Source: Ariolimax columbianus
Lineage: Eukaryota > Mollusca > Gastropoda > Stylommatophora > Arionidae
Assembly: GCA_036924085.1 (NCBI GenBank)
Contig: JAVGWX010000004.1
Span: 76,991,090-77,055,089, forward strand
Reading direction: 5' to 3'
DNA: 64,000 nt
Shown: positions 1 to 10,652 of the stretch, piece after piece
Numbering within the stretch: position 1 is the stretch's first letter
Layout of the letters: each line of letters opens with the position of its first letter
Notes under the pieces: generated by a model
Databases searched by the model: none
Told to the model about the DNA's origin: nothing
The model's input: the letters and a program-made list of their open reading frames with translations, nothing else
Program-made: the position numbers and the translations under genes

Positions 1-74
1 CTAGTTTACTGACCATTACACCATCAGTCAGCATGTTAGAGACTTCATTACACAAGGTCTCAGTCTAATGTTAG

Positions 75-541
75 GTAGACTGGCCGGTTTCCTTCCTCGT
101 TGTCCCGCTTGTTCTGACTATTTACAGCCTTGTAGACTGGCCGGTTTCCTTCCTCGTTGTCCCGCTTGTTCTGACTATTTACAGCCTTGTAGACTGGCCG
201 GTTTCCTTCTTCGTTGTCCCGCTTGTTCTGACTATTTACAGCCTTGTAGACTGGCCGGTTTCCTTCTTCGTTGTCCCGCTTGTTCTGACTATTTACAGCC
301 TTGTAGACTGGCCAGTTTCCTTCCTCGTTGCCCCGCTTGTTCTGACTATTTTACAGCCTTGTAGACTGGCCGGTCTCCTTCCTCGTTGTCCCGCTTGTTC
401 TGACTATTTACAGCCTTGTAGACTGGTCGGTTTCCTTCCTCGTTGTCCCGCTTGTTCTGACTATTTACAGCCTTGTAGACTGGCCGGTTTCCTTCCTCGT
501 TGTCCCGCTTGTTCTGACTATTTACAGCCTTGTAGACTGGA
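75..541. repeat. 57-bp minisatellite, about 8 copies
   Basis: About eight tandem copies of a 57-bp unit beginning TAGACTGGCCGGTTTCCTTC. Because 57 is a multiple of three, frames stay open through the array on both strands; those frames are by-products and not genes. Copies differ by single bases, and one near 350 has a 1-bp insertion. Confidence 0.95.
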
Positions 542-607
542 GCGTTCCATGACTGGACAATGTACCTTATTTTGTTCACTAACATTCATGTACTGTTTGT
601 CCTTCTC

Positions 608-816
608 TGTTCTTGCTCTATCATATTCTAAAGACTTCAATTTTATTTGGTCTCTCTTTGATCTACATTTATCATTTTCCACAAATCTCAAATTGCGTTT
701 AGTCTTTCTCTGATGTGCAGTCATCCTTTTTTTTAACCTTTTCCACAAATCGCTAATTTTTAAAAATATCTTTGATCTGTAGTGATCTTTTTTTAAAATC
801 CTTTTCGACAAACGTC
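608..816. repeat. Degenerate 62-bp units (outlier block)
   Basis: Three poorly conserved units with the pattern TCTCTTTGATCT then TTTTCCACAAATC. They match the cleaner 62-bp array at 1605-2110. The two blocks look like one old array split by the family A element lying between them. Confidence 0.6.
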
Positions 817-1608
817 TCTTCTTCTGTTGCGTTCATTATCAATCTCACCCTACCAAGCCTTGCACGTTCTCAATCTCACCCTACCAAGCCCTGAACGTTC
901 TCAATCTCATTCCACCAAGCCTTGAACGTTCTCAATCTCCAAGCCCTGAACGTTCTCAATCTCACCCTACCAAGCCCTGAACGTCCTCAATCTCACTCTA
1001 CCAAGCCTTGAACGTTCTCAATATCACCCTACCAAGCCCTGAACGTTCTCAATCTCACCCTACCAAGCCCTGAACGTTCTCAATCTCCTCCTACCAAGCC
1101 CTGAACGTTCTCAATCTCCCTCTACCAAGCCCTGAACGTTCTCAATCTCCTCCTACCAAGCCATGAACGTTCTCAATCTCCTCCTACCAAGCCCTGAACG
1201 TTCTCAATCTCCCTCTACCAAGCCCTGAACGTTCTCAATCTCCTCCTACCAAGCCATGAACGTTATCAATCTCACCCTACCAAACTCTGAACAGGACTTT
1301 GCAAGTACCAGGATGTAGTTCGGAGAACGGAAGGTGTTGTGTCGCTAGTTTATAGCAGCTTGATCGCGATATATTTGCACCTTTCCGTCCGACACATCCG
1401 ACTTCCACAAGCATTGTTTAAGTACCGAGTTACCCTTCCCTCTTCGATCCCTTCTCCTTTGCCAGCTTTCTCTTTTGCAGCCTGGTATCCAGGATCACCA
1501 CGTGCAGGTATATAAGGGTCTTTGCAGCTGTATGTGGCTGGACCTGACGCTATCAGCTATGGGTCGCTGGCCACTGCACCTCATACGCTGCTCAGCATCT
1601 TGATCCCC
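817..1608 (-). mobile_element. Family A element, swollen by an internal array
   Basis: On the minus strand this reads as a family A copy. It starts at the common 5' border near 1608 (GGGGATCAAGATGCTGAGCA), continues through CGGATGTGTCGGACGGAAAG and ends in a CTTCTTC (GAAGAAG) tail near 820. The 3' end is expanded by the 31-bp array at 838-1291. Related full copies elsewhere in the window are about 350 bp; this one is about 790 bp because of the expansion. Confidence 0.75.
838..1291. repeat. 31-bp minisatellite inside family A
   Basis: About 14-15 copies of a 31-bp unit containing ACGTTCTCAATCTC and CTACCAAGCCCTGA, with local shortened units. The unit equals the terminal part of family A read on the other strand (compare 62570-62600), so the array is an amplification of that element's 3' end. 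Confidence 0.9.
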
Positions 1609-2110
1609 CACAAATCTCTAATTTCATTAACTCTCTTTGATTTGTATTTAACCTTTTGTATCCCCTTACATAAACCTCTAATTTCATTGTCTCTCTTCGA
1701 TGTGTATTTAACCTTTTGTATCCCTTTCCATAAAGCTCTAATTTCATTAAGTCTCTCTTTGATTTGTATTTAACATTTTATATCCCTTTCCATAAACCTT
1801 TAATTTCATTAAGTCTATCTTTGATTTGTATTTATCCTTTTGTATCCCTTTCCACAAACCTCTAATTTCATTAAGTCTCTCTTTGATTTGTATTTAACAT
1901 TTTGTATCCCTTTCCATAAACCTGTAATTTCATTAAGTCTCTCTTTGATTTGTATTTAGCCTTTGTATACCTTTCCACAAACCTCTAATTTCATTTAGTC
2001 ATTATTGTATGAACGTTTAGCCGTTTCCTCGACACATTCCCAATTAACTTTGTTCTCTCTTTGATCTCTGTTTATTATTTTCTGCAGCTCACCTGCACTT
2101 TCAATTAGTC
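1609..2110. repeat. 62-bp minisatellite
   Basis: Six to eight T-rich units of about 62 bp with the landmarks CTCTAATTTCATTAAGTCTC, TTTGATTTGTATTTAAC and TATCCCTTTCC, decaying after about 2000. Short open frames here are accidental. Confidence 0.85.
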
Positions 2111-2379
2111 TGTCTTTGAAATATGTTTACACTTTTCATATATCTGTAATTTCATGCACATCTGCTTACTCTTGGATTATGCTTTGTAATTAGTTCATTT
2201 CGGTTTATTTAATGATCTTTTGCCACATTTCTTCTCCATTATGACGCTCATATTTCTCGTCTGATTTCTCCAGTTCGGCAGTTTATCTCCACTTACTTGC
2301 AGCTGGATTGTTTGGTTGGCTTTTCTTATTTCTTCTGTGCACTTGTTTCCCAAATAAGACCTTTGTTGAACCTGACCTG

Positions 2380-3460
2380 TCCCCAAGTCAATTTTGATTT
2401 CGACGGGGTGTGTGTTTTCACGGACGCCTTTATTCACTTTAAGGCAATTGAGCGAAAGGTCAATAGAATACATCGAAAATATGGATTGCTTTCATTGATC
2501 AGGAAAAAGTGTTTGGAAAGGTAGACAGGATTCAACTTTGAAAGATTTTGCAAGATTATGGTGTATAAGGCCAGCTTCTTGATAATGTCAGAGCACTGTA
2601 TCGTTAGAGGATGAACGTCGTCAGAACGCATGATGTCACAAAATCGTCCCAACTGATTTTGAAATCACTACCGGCGTGTGACAGATGTGTGTGCTTTCTC
2701 CTTTGCTGTTTAACATCTACATGGACAAAATCGCATCAGAAACTAGACAACTTGAGACATCCGAAGCAGAACAGAACTCAATACACGAATTGCTCTTTGC
2801 AGACGATCAGTGTTTGCTGTACGATGATGAAAATAAACTGCAAAACCACATGAACGCGCTTGCGACTAGCTGTGCTAAATACAACATGCGAATTAGCGAG
2901 AAGAAAACAGAAACTATCAGGATCAGTAGATCACCTGGGCCACTCAAACATGTTTCGATGATATCGCTTTTCCACAGGCCCAGGTTACGGTAGGATCGAC
3001 AGGGAAATCTAGACCATTTGTCAGAATGGATATTATCAGATGTCGCCACTGCTTAGGTACCAGAGCATTAGTTTGGCAACAAAGGAAAACCTGATAAATA
3101 GTATATTTATGTCGACTATGTGTTACCAGTGCCAAACATGGCCTCTGCCCAGGGCGCGTGAGAGCAGAATCTCGGGGTGTGGAATGAAGTGTTCGAGGAA
3201 AGCCATCGGTGTTACCAGAAATACATAAATGCGAAAAAAGACATCCGAAGTATGGTCGATGCTACGTCTTGTTCTGAACACACTTTTAGGCACAAAATAC
3301 GTTGGATTGGTAATCTCCACTCATCAATTTCCACTGATGGCTTACAACGCCGATAGATCTGGCTACAGGACAAAGGGACGACCGCGAGGTAGATGACATT
3401 AAAGTGATTGTGCAACCTCACGGGCTCACGTTGACAGACGCAACGCACTTGACGCAGGAC
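2380..3460 (+). mobile_element. RTE-like LINE reverse transcriptase fragment
   Basis: Plus-strand fragments of one reverse transcriptase lie in several frames. A DQEKAF-like palm motif with KVDRIQL follows near 2500; CVLSPLLFNIYMDKI is at 2687-2730; the catalytic box reads LLFADDQCLLYDDE near 2790-2830; KTETIRISRS then follows near 2905. Downstream (about 3030-3450) are degraded thumb and C-terminal pieces. The order and the FADD box identify a non-LTR retrotransposon. Frameshifts and stops make it dead. The class (RTE-like) is inferred from the motif wording. Confidence 0.8.
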
Positions 3461-3474
3461 CTGACGAATTAAGC

Positions 3475-3592
3475 TCCCCACTACACTTAACGGCACAGGT
3501 GGAAATAGTCCCCCACTACACTTAACGGCACAGGTGGAAATAGTCCCCCACTACACTTAACGACACAGGTGGAAATAGTCCCCCACTATATT
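3475..3592. repeat. 35-bp tandem repeat, about 3.4 copies
   Basis: Copies of a 35-bp unit (TCCCCCACTACACTTAACGG then CACAGGTGGAAATAG), nearly identical, directly at the 3' end of the LINE fragment. It may be another local expansion of element sequence, but that link is not clear here. Confidence 0.9.
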
Positions 3593-4140
3593 TTCAATTC
3601 GCTGCTTCTTTTGATTTTAATATAATTCAAATTTGAGTGAGTATGTAACTCTACAACTTTATTCCAGCCTCAGTCAGCAAACGTTGCGTTTTATTACTTG
3701 CACTGTACGTGTCAGTATACATGACCTCAATCGAGACAAAGTTTCTTAGTGAATATAGCACATAGAACCTAGTGCCAGGTAGAAAAAAACACATCGAAAT
3801 ATGCCATGAACTGACACTGATCTCCTGGATGACGCTCCATGTGGAGCCTGCTGCGCCGTGATGCCTTTACCTACTTTACACAACATGGAAGTCACTAGCT
3901 AGACAGGAACTGGCGTGTCATGATGCATGAAGAACTTAAGGAGGTAGAGATGCAGGGATGATGAAACATGGGACTGTGGAGCAAAGCAACATTTAGACCA
4001 CCGTATGATCTGCCCAAACTATCTTGAAACTCGTATTATGGATGATGTGTTGAGCGGAAATGACAAGGCAATCGACGTGGTAGAAATTTGGAAACACGTT
4101 GTCTGATGTGATGCTGTAGTCATTGGAAACTTGTCGTCTG
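3593..4140. other. No gene recognised
   Basis: Ordinary AT-balanced sequence without a reading frame of note or a recognisable repeat until degenerate units of the next array begin near 4075. Confidence 0.6.
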
Positions 4141-4634
4141 ACATGGTGCCCAAGATATTAGACACTTGTTTGACGTGGTGTCTCAGACATTGGAAACATG
4201 ATGTTTGACGTGGTGTCTCAGACATTGGAAACATGATGTTTGACGTGGTGTCTCAGACATTGGAAACATGATGTTTGACGTGGTGTCCAAGATATTAGAC
4301 ACTTGTTTGACGTGGTGTCTCAGACATTGGAAACATGCTGTTTGACGTGGTGTCTCAGACATTGGAAACATGATGTTTGACGTGGTGTCCAAGATATTAG
4401 ACACTTGTTTGACGTGGTGTCTCAGACATTGGAAACATGATGTTTGACGTGGTGTCTCAGACATTGGAAACATGATATTTGACGTGGTGCCCAAGATATT
4501 AGACACTTGTTTGACGTGGTGTCTCAGACATTGGAAACATGATGTTTGACGTGGTGTCTCAGACATTGGAAACATGATGTTTGACGTGGTGTTCAGACAT
4601 TGGAAACATGATGTTTAACGTGGTGCCCAAGATA
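4141..4634. repeat. Higher-order minisatellite of 32- and 35-bp units
   Basis: Two related unit types alternate in a set order. Unit A is 32 bp (GACGTGGTGTCCAAGATATT plus AGACACTTGTTT). Unit B is 35 bp (GACGTGGTGTCTCAGACATT plus GGAAACATGATGTTT). The order reads A BBB A BB A BB A BBB A, with the last B shortened by one base and the last A truncated. Degenerate units extend left to about 4075. The minus-strand open frames across it are artefacts of the repeat. Confidence 0.95.
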
Positions 4635-5155
4635 CGGAAAGTAAATAAGTGCAAACCTATATGATCCAATTGTATATTGTATTATATATATATACCAGTT
4701 TAATTGTGTTCGGCTCATGTGGTGATTGAGGGAGGGCACACTGTGTTCGGTGAAAGTAGGGACTTGGAGAGGAGTACCAGTGCGTCTGTCGCTGCATGAA
4801 TCTGTTGGAGGTATCATCACTTGCCTTTGACTGTTCCCAGCCATGTACATTCTATAAATAGTTTGTTGACAGCGCTGCCTTTTCAACAGGTTAATCGATC
4901 CTGAGACGGGTGTTGGAATAGTCTGATCATGTCCCACCACTTCCATCTGTTCTTGGCAGATCCCTTCAGCTCAGTAGAAGTCTACACCAATATGCGCTTG
5001 CATACCTGCGTGATGTACTTATTACTTGGACCCCATCCTCGTCTGTTGTTCCCCTCTAGTGTGCCTTCCATTATCTTCACTAGTAGACCTACATGTCTTA
5101 TTTTGTGGCCAAGCCAAAGCAATCTTCCTTTTTATACATTTTTCATTACTTATCT
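4635..5155. other. No clear gene; possible LINE tail on minus strand
   Basis: No conserved coding motif is certain. A minus-strand reading between 5135 and 4880 has a weak resemblance to the C-terminal region of LINE reverse transcriptases, but no catalytic motif is present. Confidence 0.3.
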
Positions 5156-5408
5156 GGGACGGCGTGGCCTAGTGGATAAGTGACACGGCTCACAATCCGA
5201 AGGTGCTGGGTTCGATCCCCATCACAGCACCGGCCGTTACCCTGGGGAAGCAAACCCTTAGAAAATGCAGGAGGAAGCAGACCCTGACATAAAATGCATG
5301 CTGAAGTCGGATGCATTGGGCCGACAGGTGCAAAATAAAAACCACAGTGCAACGCACACCGCCTTGGGGATTAGAGAAATAAGGCGAACGCAAAAAATTT
5401 TTTTTTTA
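5156..5408 (+). mobile_element. tRNA-derived SINE, type 1
   Basis: The head has a polymerase III A box (TGGCCTAGTGG, 5165-5175) and B box (GGTTCGATCCC, 5209-5219) at tRNA-like spacing. A tRNA-unrelated body follows (GTCGGATGCATTGGGCCGAC), ending in an A/T-rich tail (AAAAAATTTTTTTTT). Diverged copies lie at 27978, 34900 and, on the minus strand, 39940. The body is far too long and unpaired for a tRNA gene. Confidence 0.85.
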
Positions 5409-5687
5409 AATTACTCATCTAAATGCCCCATTATCTTTAAGCTATTCTTATGTTCTGAGATGTAATGGAGGTGGAATGGAGTCCTACTGGCTGTAGTGCA
5501 ATGTAAACTTTCTAATTAGGCTCATTATTATGTGGATCAAAATGTCGATCCTCAGTTCGTTCGCCGAACTACTGTTGCACAGTCCGTTTCCAATAAGTGG
5601 GAATTGATCTTGGTCAGTGTGTTACACATGACCTTGGCATAAGTCTTGACCACACCTCTCCCCCCCCCCCCCCACGCAGTATTTAAA

Positions 5688-6064
5688 GTGGTCCGCCGGC
5701 GTCTTTGTGTATGACAGGGACACGAATAGCACCACTGCTTCATAGAGAGCATGTCGTAAAAGGCGACTAACTGTGTCACATGGCATTACACCGGTCATGG
5801 TTAAGTGGTTTGTTAAGAGCAGCATAGATGGCGCCAAACAGGCTGCTGGTCTACTTTCCATCTAGTGTTTGAGTCTATTAAGATGGACTCGCACATCGGT
5901 TAACCACCCACCGCGACACTTGTCCCAATGCAGAGGAGTAATAATCTGCCTGAGCCTAGCCCGCTAAGCAGGAAATCCTTCTCCCGGCTACATCCAATTC
6001 ATACCAGAGCTGGGACCTGCACAGGGGCATGTGCCCATGTAGAAGTACAGGTCAACTAAGACTA
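5688..6064 (-). mobile_element. Family B dispersed repeat
   Basis: Minus-strand copy of a roughly 375-bp element found again at 47439, 48205 and 57906. It opens with AGTCTTAGTTGACCTGTACT, contains CCCAGCTCTGGTATGAATTG and TAGTCGCCTTTTACGACATG, and ends near the poly-C run at 5659-5673. The TTACGACATGCTCTC block is the most conserved part between copies, as expected of a SINE core. I cannot name the family. Confidence 0.75.
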
Positions 6065-6984
6065 ATGCACGAGACTAAACGAGGAATAGAGAACTAACAA
6101 TCAGCTAACTCTAAGGTCATCTCGTCAACAGATCGTGCTCGGAGTAGGAGAGACGGACTGTGATGCTATCGTCATTCACATCAGAGCGGCCAACAACAGG
6201 GAAGCCATGTGTCCGCTCCAGTACCTGATGGAGATATGACGCAAGTCTTCAGATTACCCGCATCACAAGCTCACACAAGCTCGTTTCGTGCATGTACACG
6301 GGCTAAAGACATGCATTATTATCATGAGATATCCTTCTATCAGCGAGAGACGTACTTTATTGTTGCTTCTCGTGGTTAATGTTTGTTCTTTCATACACAT
6401 CAGCAATACAGCCGGACATGCCTTAAAGTGGAATCCGCTAATTAAGAGAAGTCTGGGGAATCCAATGATTCCTTTTCAAATTTCAGTAGAAAAGACTGAC
6501 ATTACTTAAGAAGATGACGAAGAAATCCCATTAATAGTGGCCCTTGAAAGGCATTGCTGACATTATATGATCCAATGTGGTCATATGAAATAACCCACAT
6601 GTACTGACACATGTCCAAAATACGGACACTTTAGATGTCCCCAAACCACTTAACGTGCTGACTCCACTTAAAAGGCGTCAATGACTCACTATCGCACTGA
6701 CTAGCAATATTTTAGTTACCATTTTTAGAACCATGTTCCATCTAATATACATGATAATAATGATTATGAATATTATGTTTCAAACGCAATTCAACGCTTT
6801 CTAACATTTGTCTTGTATCAGAAAACGAAATATTTGTATTGTATATAAGCACCTTAATAGAACAGCTGGTATTGTGATGAAATAAGTCTTCCTGGGGACG
6901 CACACACACACACACACACACAATCACACAATTTCGATTTATATATACACACACGTGAGGAGGTCAGAATGTAGTGTATTACGT
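6065..6984. other. No gene recognised; short CA microsatellite
   Basis: No supported coding sequence. A (CA)n run lies at 6900-6922 and is followed by TATATACACACACG. The rest looks like non-coding filler between element B and the LINE. Confidence 0.6.
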
Positions 6985-7620
6985 CATTTTTCAGAAACTG
7001 TTTATTCAAAATGTGGGCAAACTGAACGAACTCTCACATGAAATGCTTAGGTATAGATGGGACGTACTAGGTGTTTGCGAGACAAGATGGACTAGTTTTG
7101 GAGAGACGAGCACAGAGGAGGGTTATATATTCTACCATAGTGGGGAGGAAAGTACTCATAGACAAGGTGTGGGGTTCCTGGTCCATAAAAAGAATAAAAA
7201 CACAGTGTTAGAATACTACCCCGTATCGAGTAGGCTCATAACTATAAGATTAAAGGCATCACCCCTTAACATAACGGTGATAAGGGCATATACCCCCATA
7301 ACAGACTATGAGGAGGATGAAGAGGAGGAGGTTTTTATGATCAGTTACAGAAGTGCATTAACAATACCCACAAGAACGACATCCTCATAATGCAGGGTGA
7401 CTGGGACGCGAAAGTTGGCTCTAACGCGTCAGAAATTTGGCCGGACACATGCGGGCCCTTTTAACAGAGTTTAAAACGTGAGAGGGCAAAGGTTGCCTGA
7501 GGTTGCTGAATACAATCATGTTCAGTTTGTGAATACGCTGGGGAACCATACACTGTCTAGAAGTACCACATGGCACTCACCCAGTGGGAAACACCATAAT
7601 CAGAAAGACTACATAATGGT

Positions 7621-7844
7621 AGGGAGCGGCGTAGCGCAGTGGTTAGCGAGCTGGCTTCGTATCTGAGTGGTCCTGGGTTCATTCTCAGTTCAGGCGGGTT
7701 TTTTTTAAGACCACAACGGACACGGGTCGACCCAGCCTTAAATGGGTACCGGTAAAAGCGACGAGGAAGAGGAGTAGGCTACCGCCTCATATAGCCGAGC
7801 CTTTGAAATGTGAGACTACCTCTACGGCAGTAATCCTTTACTTT
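7621..7844 (+). mobile_element. tRNA-derived SINE, type 2, inserted in the LINE
   Basis: Head GGGAGCGGCGTAGCGCAGTG has an A box (TAGCGCAGTGG, 7632-7642) and a degenerate B box (GGTTCATTC, 7676-7684). The body contains GGGTCGACCCAGCCTTAAAT and ends CTCTACGGCAGTAATCC. The 11-bp target-site duplication TACATAATGGT flanks it at 7610-7620 and 7845-7855, and removing the SINE restores the YIMV motif of the LINE endonuclease. Other copies are at 26620, 50572 and 60046. Confidence 0.9.
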
Positions 7845-8723
7845 TACATAATGGTGCAAACCAGATTTTCCTCCATCGTCAATAAGGCCCAAACAAGAAG
7901 TTATCCAGGGGCGGACACAGGCAGCGACCATGATCTGCTTATGCTTACATCTCGTCTTAGCCTAAAGAATATAGTTAGGCCACAACAACCAAGGATTAGA
8001 TATGACCTTGACGGACTGAAAGATCCACTAACAGTGGAAGCGTTTCGTGATAGCCTGAGGAACAATCTAAACCTAACAGCAAGCACTGACTCAGATACAG
8101 AACGCCAGGATGTACAGTCTATGTTAGAAGTCTTCAACACGAGAAAATACTGGGGAGGTATACACGGAGGTCTAAACCTTGGATCTCGGAACATATGTAC
8201 TACTATGTGACACTAGGAGAGCTCTCACAAATGAGAAAACCACAACAGCCGGAGCGGAAAAATACAGAGCTACAAACAAGACTATAAGAAAGGACATGGC
8301 GAGAGCACAGGAGGAGTGGCTAAAGATCAGTGCACACAAATTCAAGACTGCATTGTCAAGAACAATAGTAGAACAGCTTACCAACTAGTTAGAAACCTGA
8401 CAAAGAAGTGCATGCCCACAATAAGAACAATTCCGGATGAGGCAGGGAATACCATGACTGCGGAAAAGGATGTCATGCAGAGATGGGCGGAATATTGCTC
8501 CCAGCTGTACAATATTCAGTTCCCTAGGGATCCTAGAGATGTAACCCCAGCAGATCAACAAGAAGAGGGAGATAACTCTAGCATCACGTGTGAAGAAGTT
8601 GGGGTGACGGTTAGATCTCGTAAAAAGGGTCAAGCGGCCGGAGGGGATAACATATCAGGAGAACTAATTATTCTTAGAGGGACAGTGGGAATAGATTTTC
8701 TAACAAAAATCTGTAACATGATA

Positions 8724-9146
8724 TGGCCCACAAGCTGGACAAAATTATTGTTCATAGTGATAGGAGAATGGCCCACACAAAATCATTGATCATAGTGATA
8801 GGAGAATGGCCCACAAGCTGGACACAATCATTGACCATAGTGATAGGAGAATGACCCACAAGCTGGACACAATCATTGATCATAGTGATAGGAGAATGAC
8901 CCACAAGCTGGACACAATCATTGATCATAGTGATAGGAGAATGGCCCACAAGCTGGACACAATCATAGTGATAGGAGAATGACCCACAAGCTGGAAACAA
9001 TCATTGCTCATAGTGATAGGAGAAGGGCCCACAAGCTGGACACAATCATAGTGATAGGAGAATGACCCACAAGCTGGAAACAATCATTGCTCATAGTGAT
9101 AGGAGAATGGCCCACAAGCTGGACACAATCATTGCTCATAGTGATA
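8724..9146. repeat. 45-bp minisatellite made from reverse-transcriptase codons
   Basis: About ten units of 45 bp (39 bp where TTGATC or a similar segment is lost), each holding ATAGGAGAATGGCCCACAAG then CTGGACACAATCATTG. Read on the plus strand, the last unit is in frame with the LINE (GEWPTSWTQSLLIVIPKK). The array is therefore an in-place amplification of about 15 codons between the linker and the fingers of the reverse transcriptase. Confidence 0.93.
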
Positions 9147-9626
9147 CCAAAGAAGTGTAACCTCCAACAGTGTCAGAACTACAGAACCATCAGTCTGATT
9201 AGCCATGCCAGTAAAGTTATGCTCAAGGCCATCCTTAACAGACTGCAGACACAAGCAGTAGAAATTTTTGCAGAAGAACAAGCTGGTTTGAGACCTGGTC
9301 GAAGCACAATGGAACAAATTGTTTACCTGCGTTTGGTGAGTGAAAAATATCCTCAGCACAAACAGAAACTGTATCAGGTCTTCATTGACTTTAAAAAAAC
9401 TTTTGATAGGGTGGGACATGAGGCCCTATGGAAAACTCTGCGCATTTACAAGATAGGATGGCTGCTCCTCCACGTCAGTGAGAAACTATACTCCGATGCC
9501 AGCAGTGCAGTTTACCTCAACGGTACCCCAGGTGAGTGATTCCGCACGACAGTCGGCGTGCGTCAGGGGTGTCTCCTCTCTCCGACACTTTTCAATGTTT
9601 TTCTAGGACGCATTATGTCAGAAGCA

Positions 9627-9722
9627 TTGGATGAACACGTAGGGACGGTCAGTTTAGATGCACGCATACTCACATTGGATGAACACGTAGGGACGGTCAG
9701 TATAGGTGCACGCATACTCACC
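9627..9722 (+). repeat. In-frame 48-bp duplication in the LINE reverse transcriptase
   Basis: Two 48-bp copies, 9627-9674 and 9675-9722, each encoding LDEHVGTVS then ARILT, differ at a few bases. The repeat adds 16 residues just before the FDDD catalytic box and keeps the frame. Confidence 0.93.
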
Positions 9723-10108
9723 AACCTCCGGTTTGACGACGACATTAACGGTCTGACTGGAACAGAGTCTGGACTTGCAAGGCTAGTCGCAAACCTGGAC
9801 AATGCTGCCCAGAAATGTGGGATGTAAATCGGGGCAGAGAAGAGTAAGGTCGTGGCCAACGCCCCAGACGGTATTTTAAACCTGATTATGGTCAAATGTG
9901 AACCTCTGGAAAGTGTTACGCGGTTCAAATATCTGGGAGCAGAAATGAATGCGGAGGGTCTAGAGCGGAGATCCAGTCAAGGACATCGATGGCCCTGGTC
10001 GCCCTGACAAGACTGCGAATCATCTGGAGAGACAAAAAATATATTAGCTTTAAATTGAAGTTGACTTGAATGTATACAATCGTCAGCTCGATATACCTCT
10101 AGGCGTGT

Positions 10109-10176
10109 GAGACTTGGACTCTGACGAGACTTGGACTCTGACGAGACTTGGACTCTGACGAGACTTGGACTCTGGC
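10109..10176 (+). repeat. 17-bp tandem repeat in the LINE C-terminal region
   Basis: Four copies of GAGACTTGGACTCTGAC. The first follows GTGT and so encodes the usual CETWTL motif of LINE C-terminal regions. The 17-bp period breaks the frame. Confidence 0.93.
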
Positions 10177-10652
10177 GCCTGCCCTAGAGCGTACAATATG
10201 CGGAATGGAAATGAGATGTGTGCGAAGAATTATTGGCATTTCGTATTTTCATCGCGTTACAAACGGAAAGTGGCCTTGAAATTGTTAGGAAGGAGTTAGG
10301 TCAATATAAAAACCTACTGACTATAGTAAAAACACGACAATTGACATGGTATGGACATATCACGATCGGTGGGGCTGATCAAGACCGTCCTGCAAAGCAC
10401 TGTGCCTGGAAAGCGTGGAAGATGGAGACCAAAATAGAGATGGGAGGACAATACAATATAAAAGATTGGATGGGAAGGTCTACAGCTGAAACGAATACTT
10501 TGGCGAAAAATCGAGACGTAAAGCGGGAAATGCTTCGACAAACTGCAATAACGGAGCTTCAACGACCTACTGGGTTACACAAAATACAAGGACATATAAT
10601 ATAAACATATTTAATAGTCAACATAATCCCTATAAACGTGTTTGGCTTTACG

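Larger units (their letters stand above)
6985..10605 (+). mobile_element. Near-complete but broken LINE (endonuclease plus reverse transcriptase)
   Basis: A long non-LTR retrotransposon in degraded frames. At 7015-7360 is an apurinic endonuclease-type domain (WDVLGVCETRW, GYIFYHSGEE, GVGFLVHKK). The same domain continues near 7540-7610 (TWHSPSGKHHNQKDYIMV) and resumes after an inserted SINE near 7845 (SDHDLL). A linker follows at 7950-8700. The reverse transcriptase spans 9130-9830, with NYRTISLISHASKVMLKAIL, FIDFKKTFDRV, GVRQGCLLSPTLFNVFLGRI and a catalytic box written RFDDDING near 9730. The thumb and C-terminal part lie at 9890-10600 (CETWTL, RCVRRIIG, TWYGHI, ELQRPTG). Stops (for example near 9538) and frameshifts show it is dead. 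Three separate tandem expansions lie inside it. Confidence 0.9.

Noticed and set aside
68..585. Open frames on both strands through the 57-bp array
   Set aside because: The unit length is a multiple of three and lacks stops, so frames are open by chance; no start, splice or domain evidence.
1..2110. CRISPR array
   Set aside because: Repeats are contiguous with no unique spacers, and the genome is eukaryotic.
4019..4946. Minus-strand frames with repeated MFPMSETPRQTSCFQCLRHH
   Set aside because: Translation of a tandem array, repeated exactly as the DNA units; not a protein gene.
5156..5225. tRNA gene
   Set aside because: A and B boxes are present, but the cloverleaf cannot be completed and the sequence continues as a dispersed SINE.
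6974..10604. A host gene resembling endonuclease-containing proteins
   Set aside because: The endonuclease, reverse transcriptase and their order identify a LINE, with stops and frameshifts.
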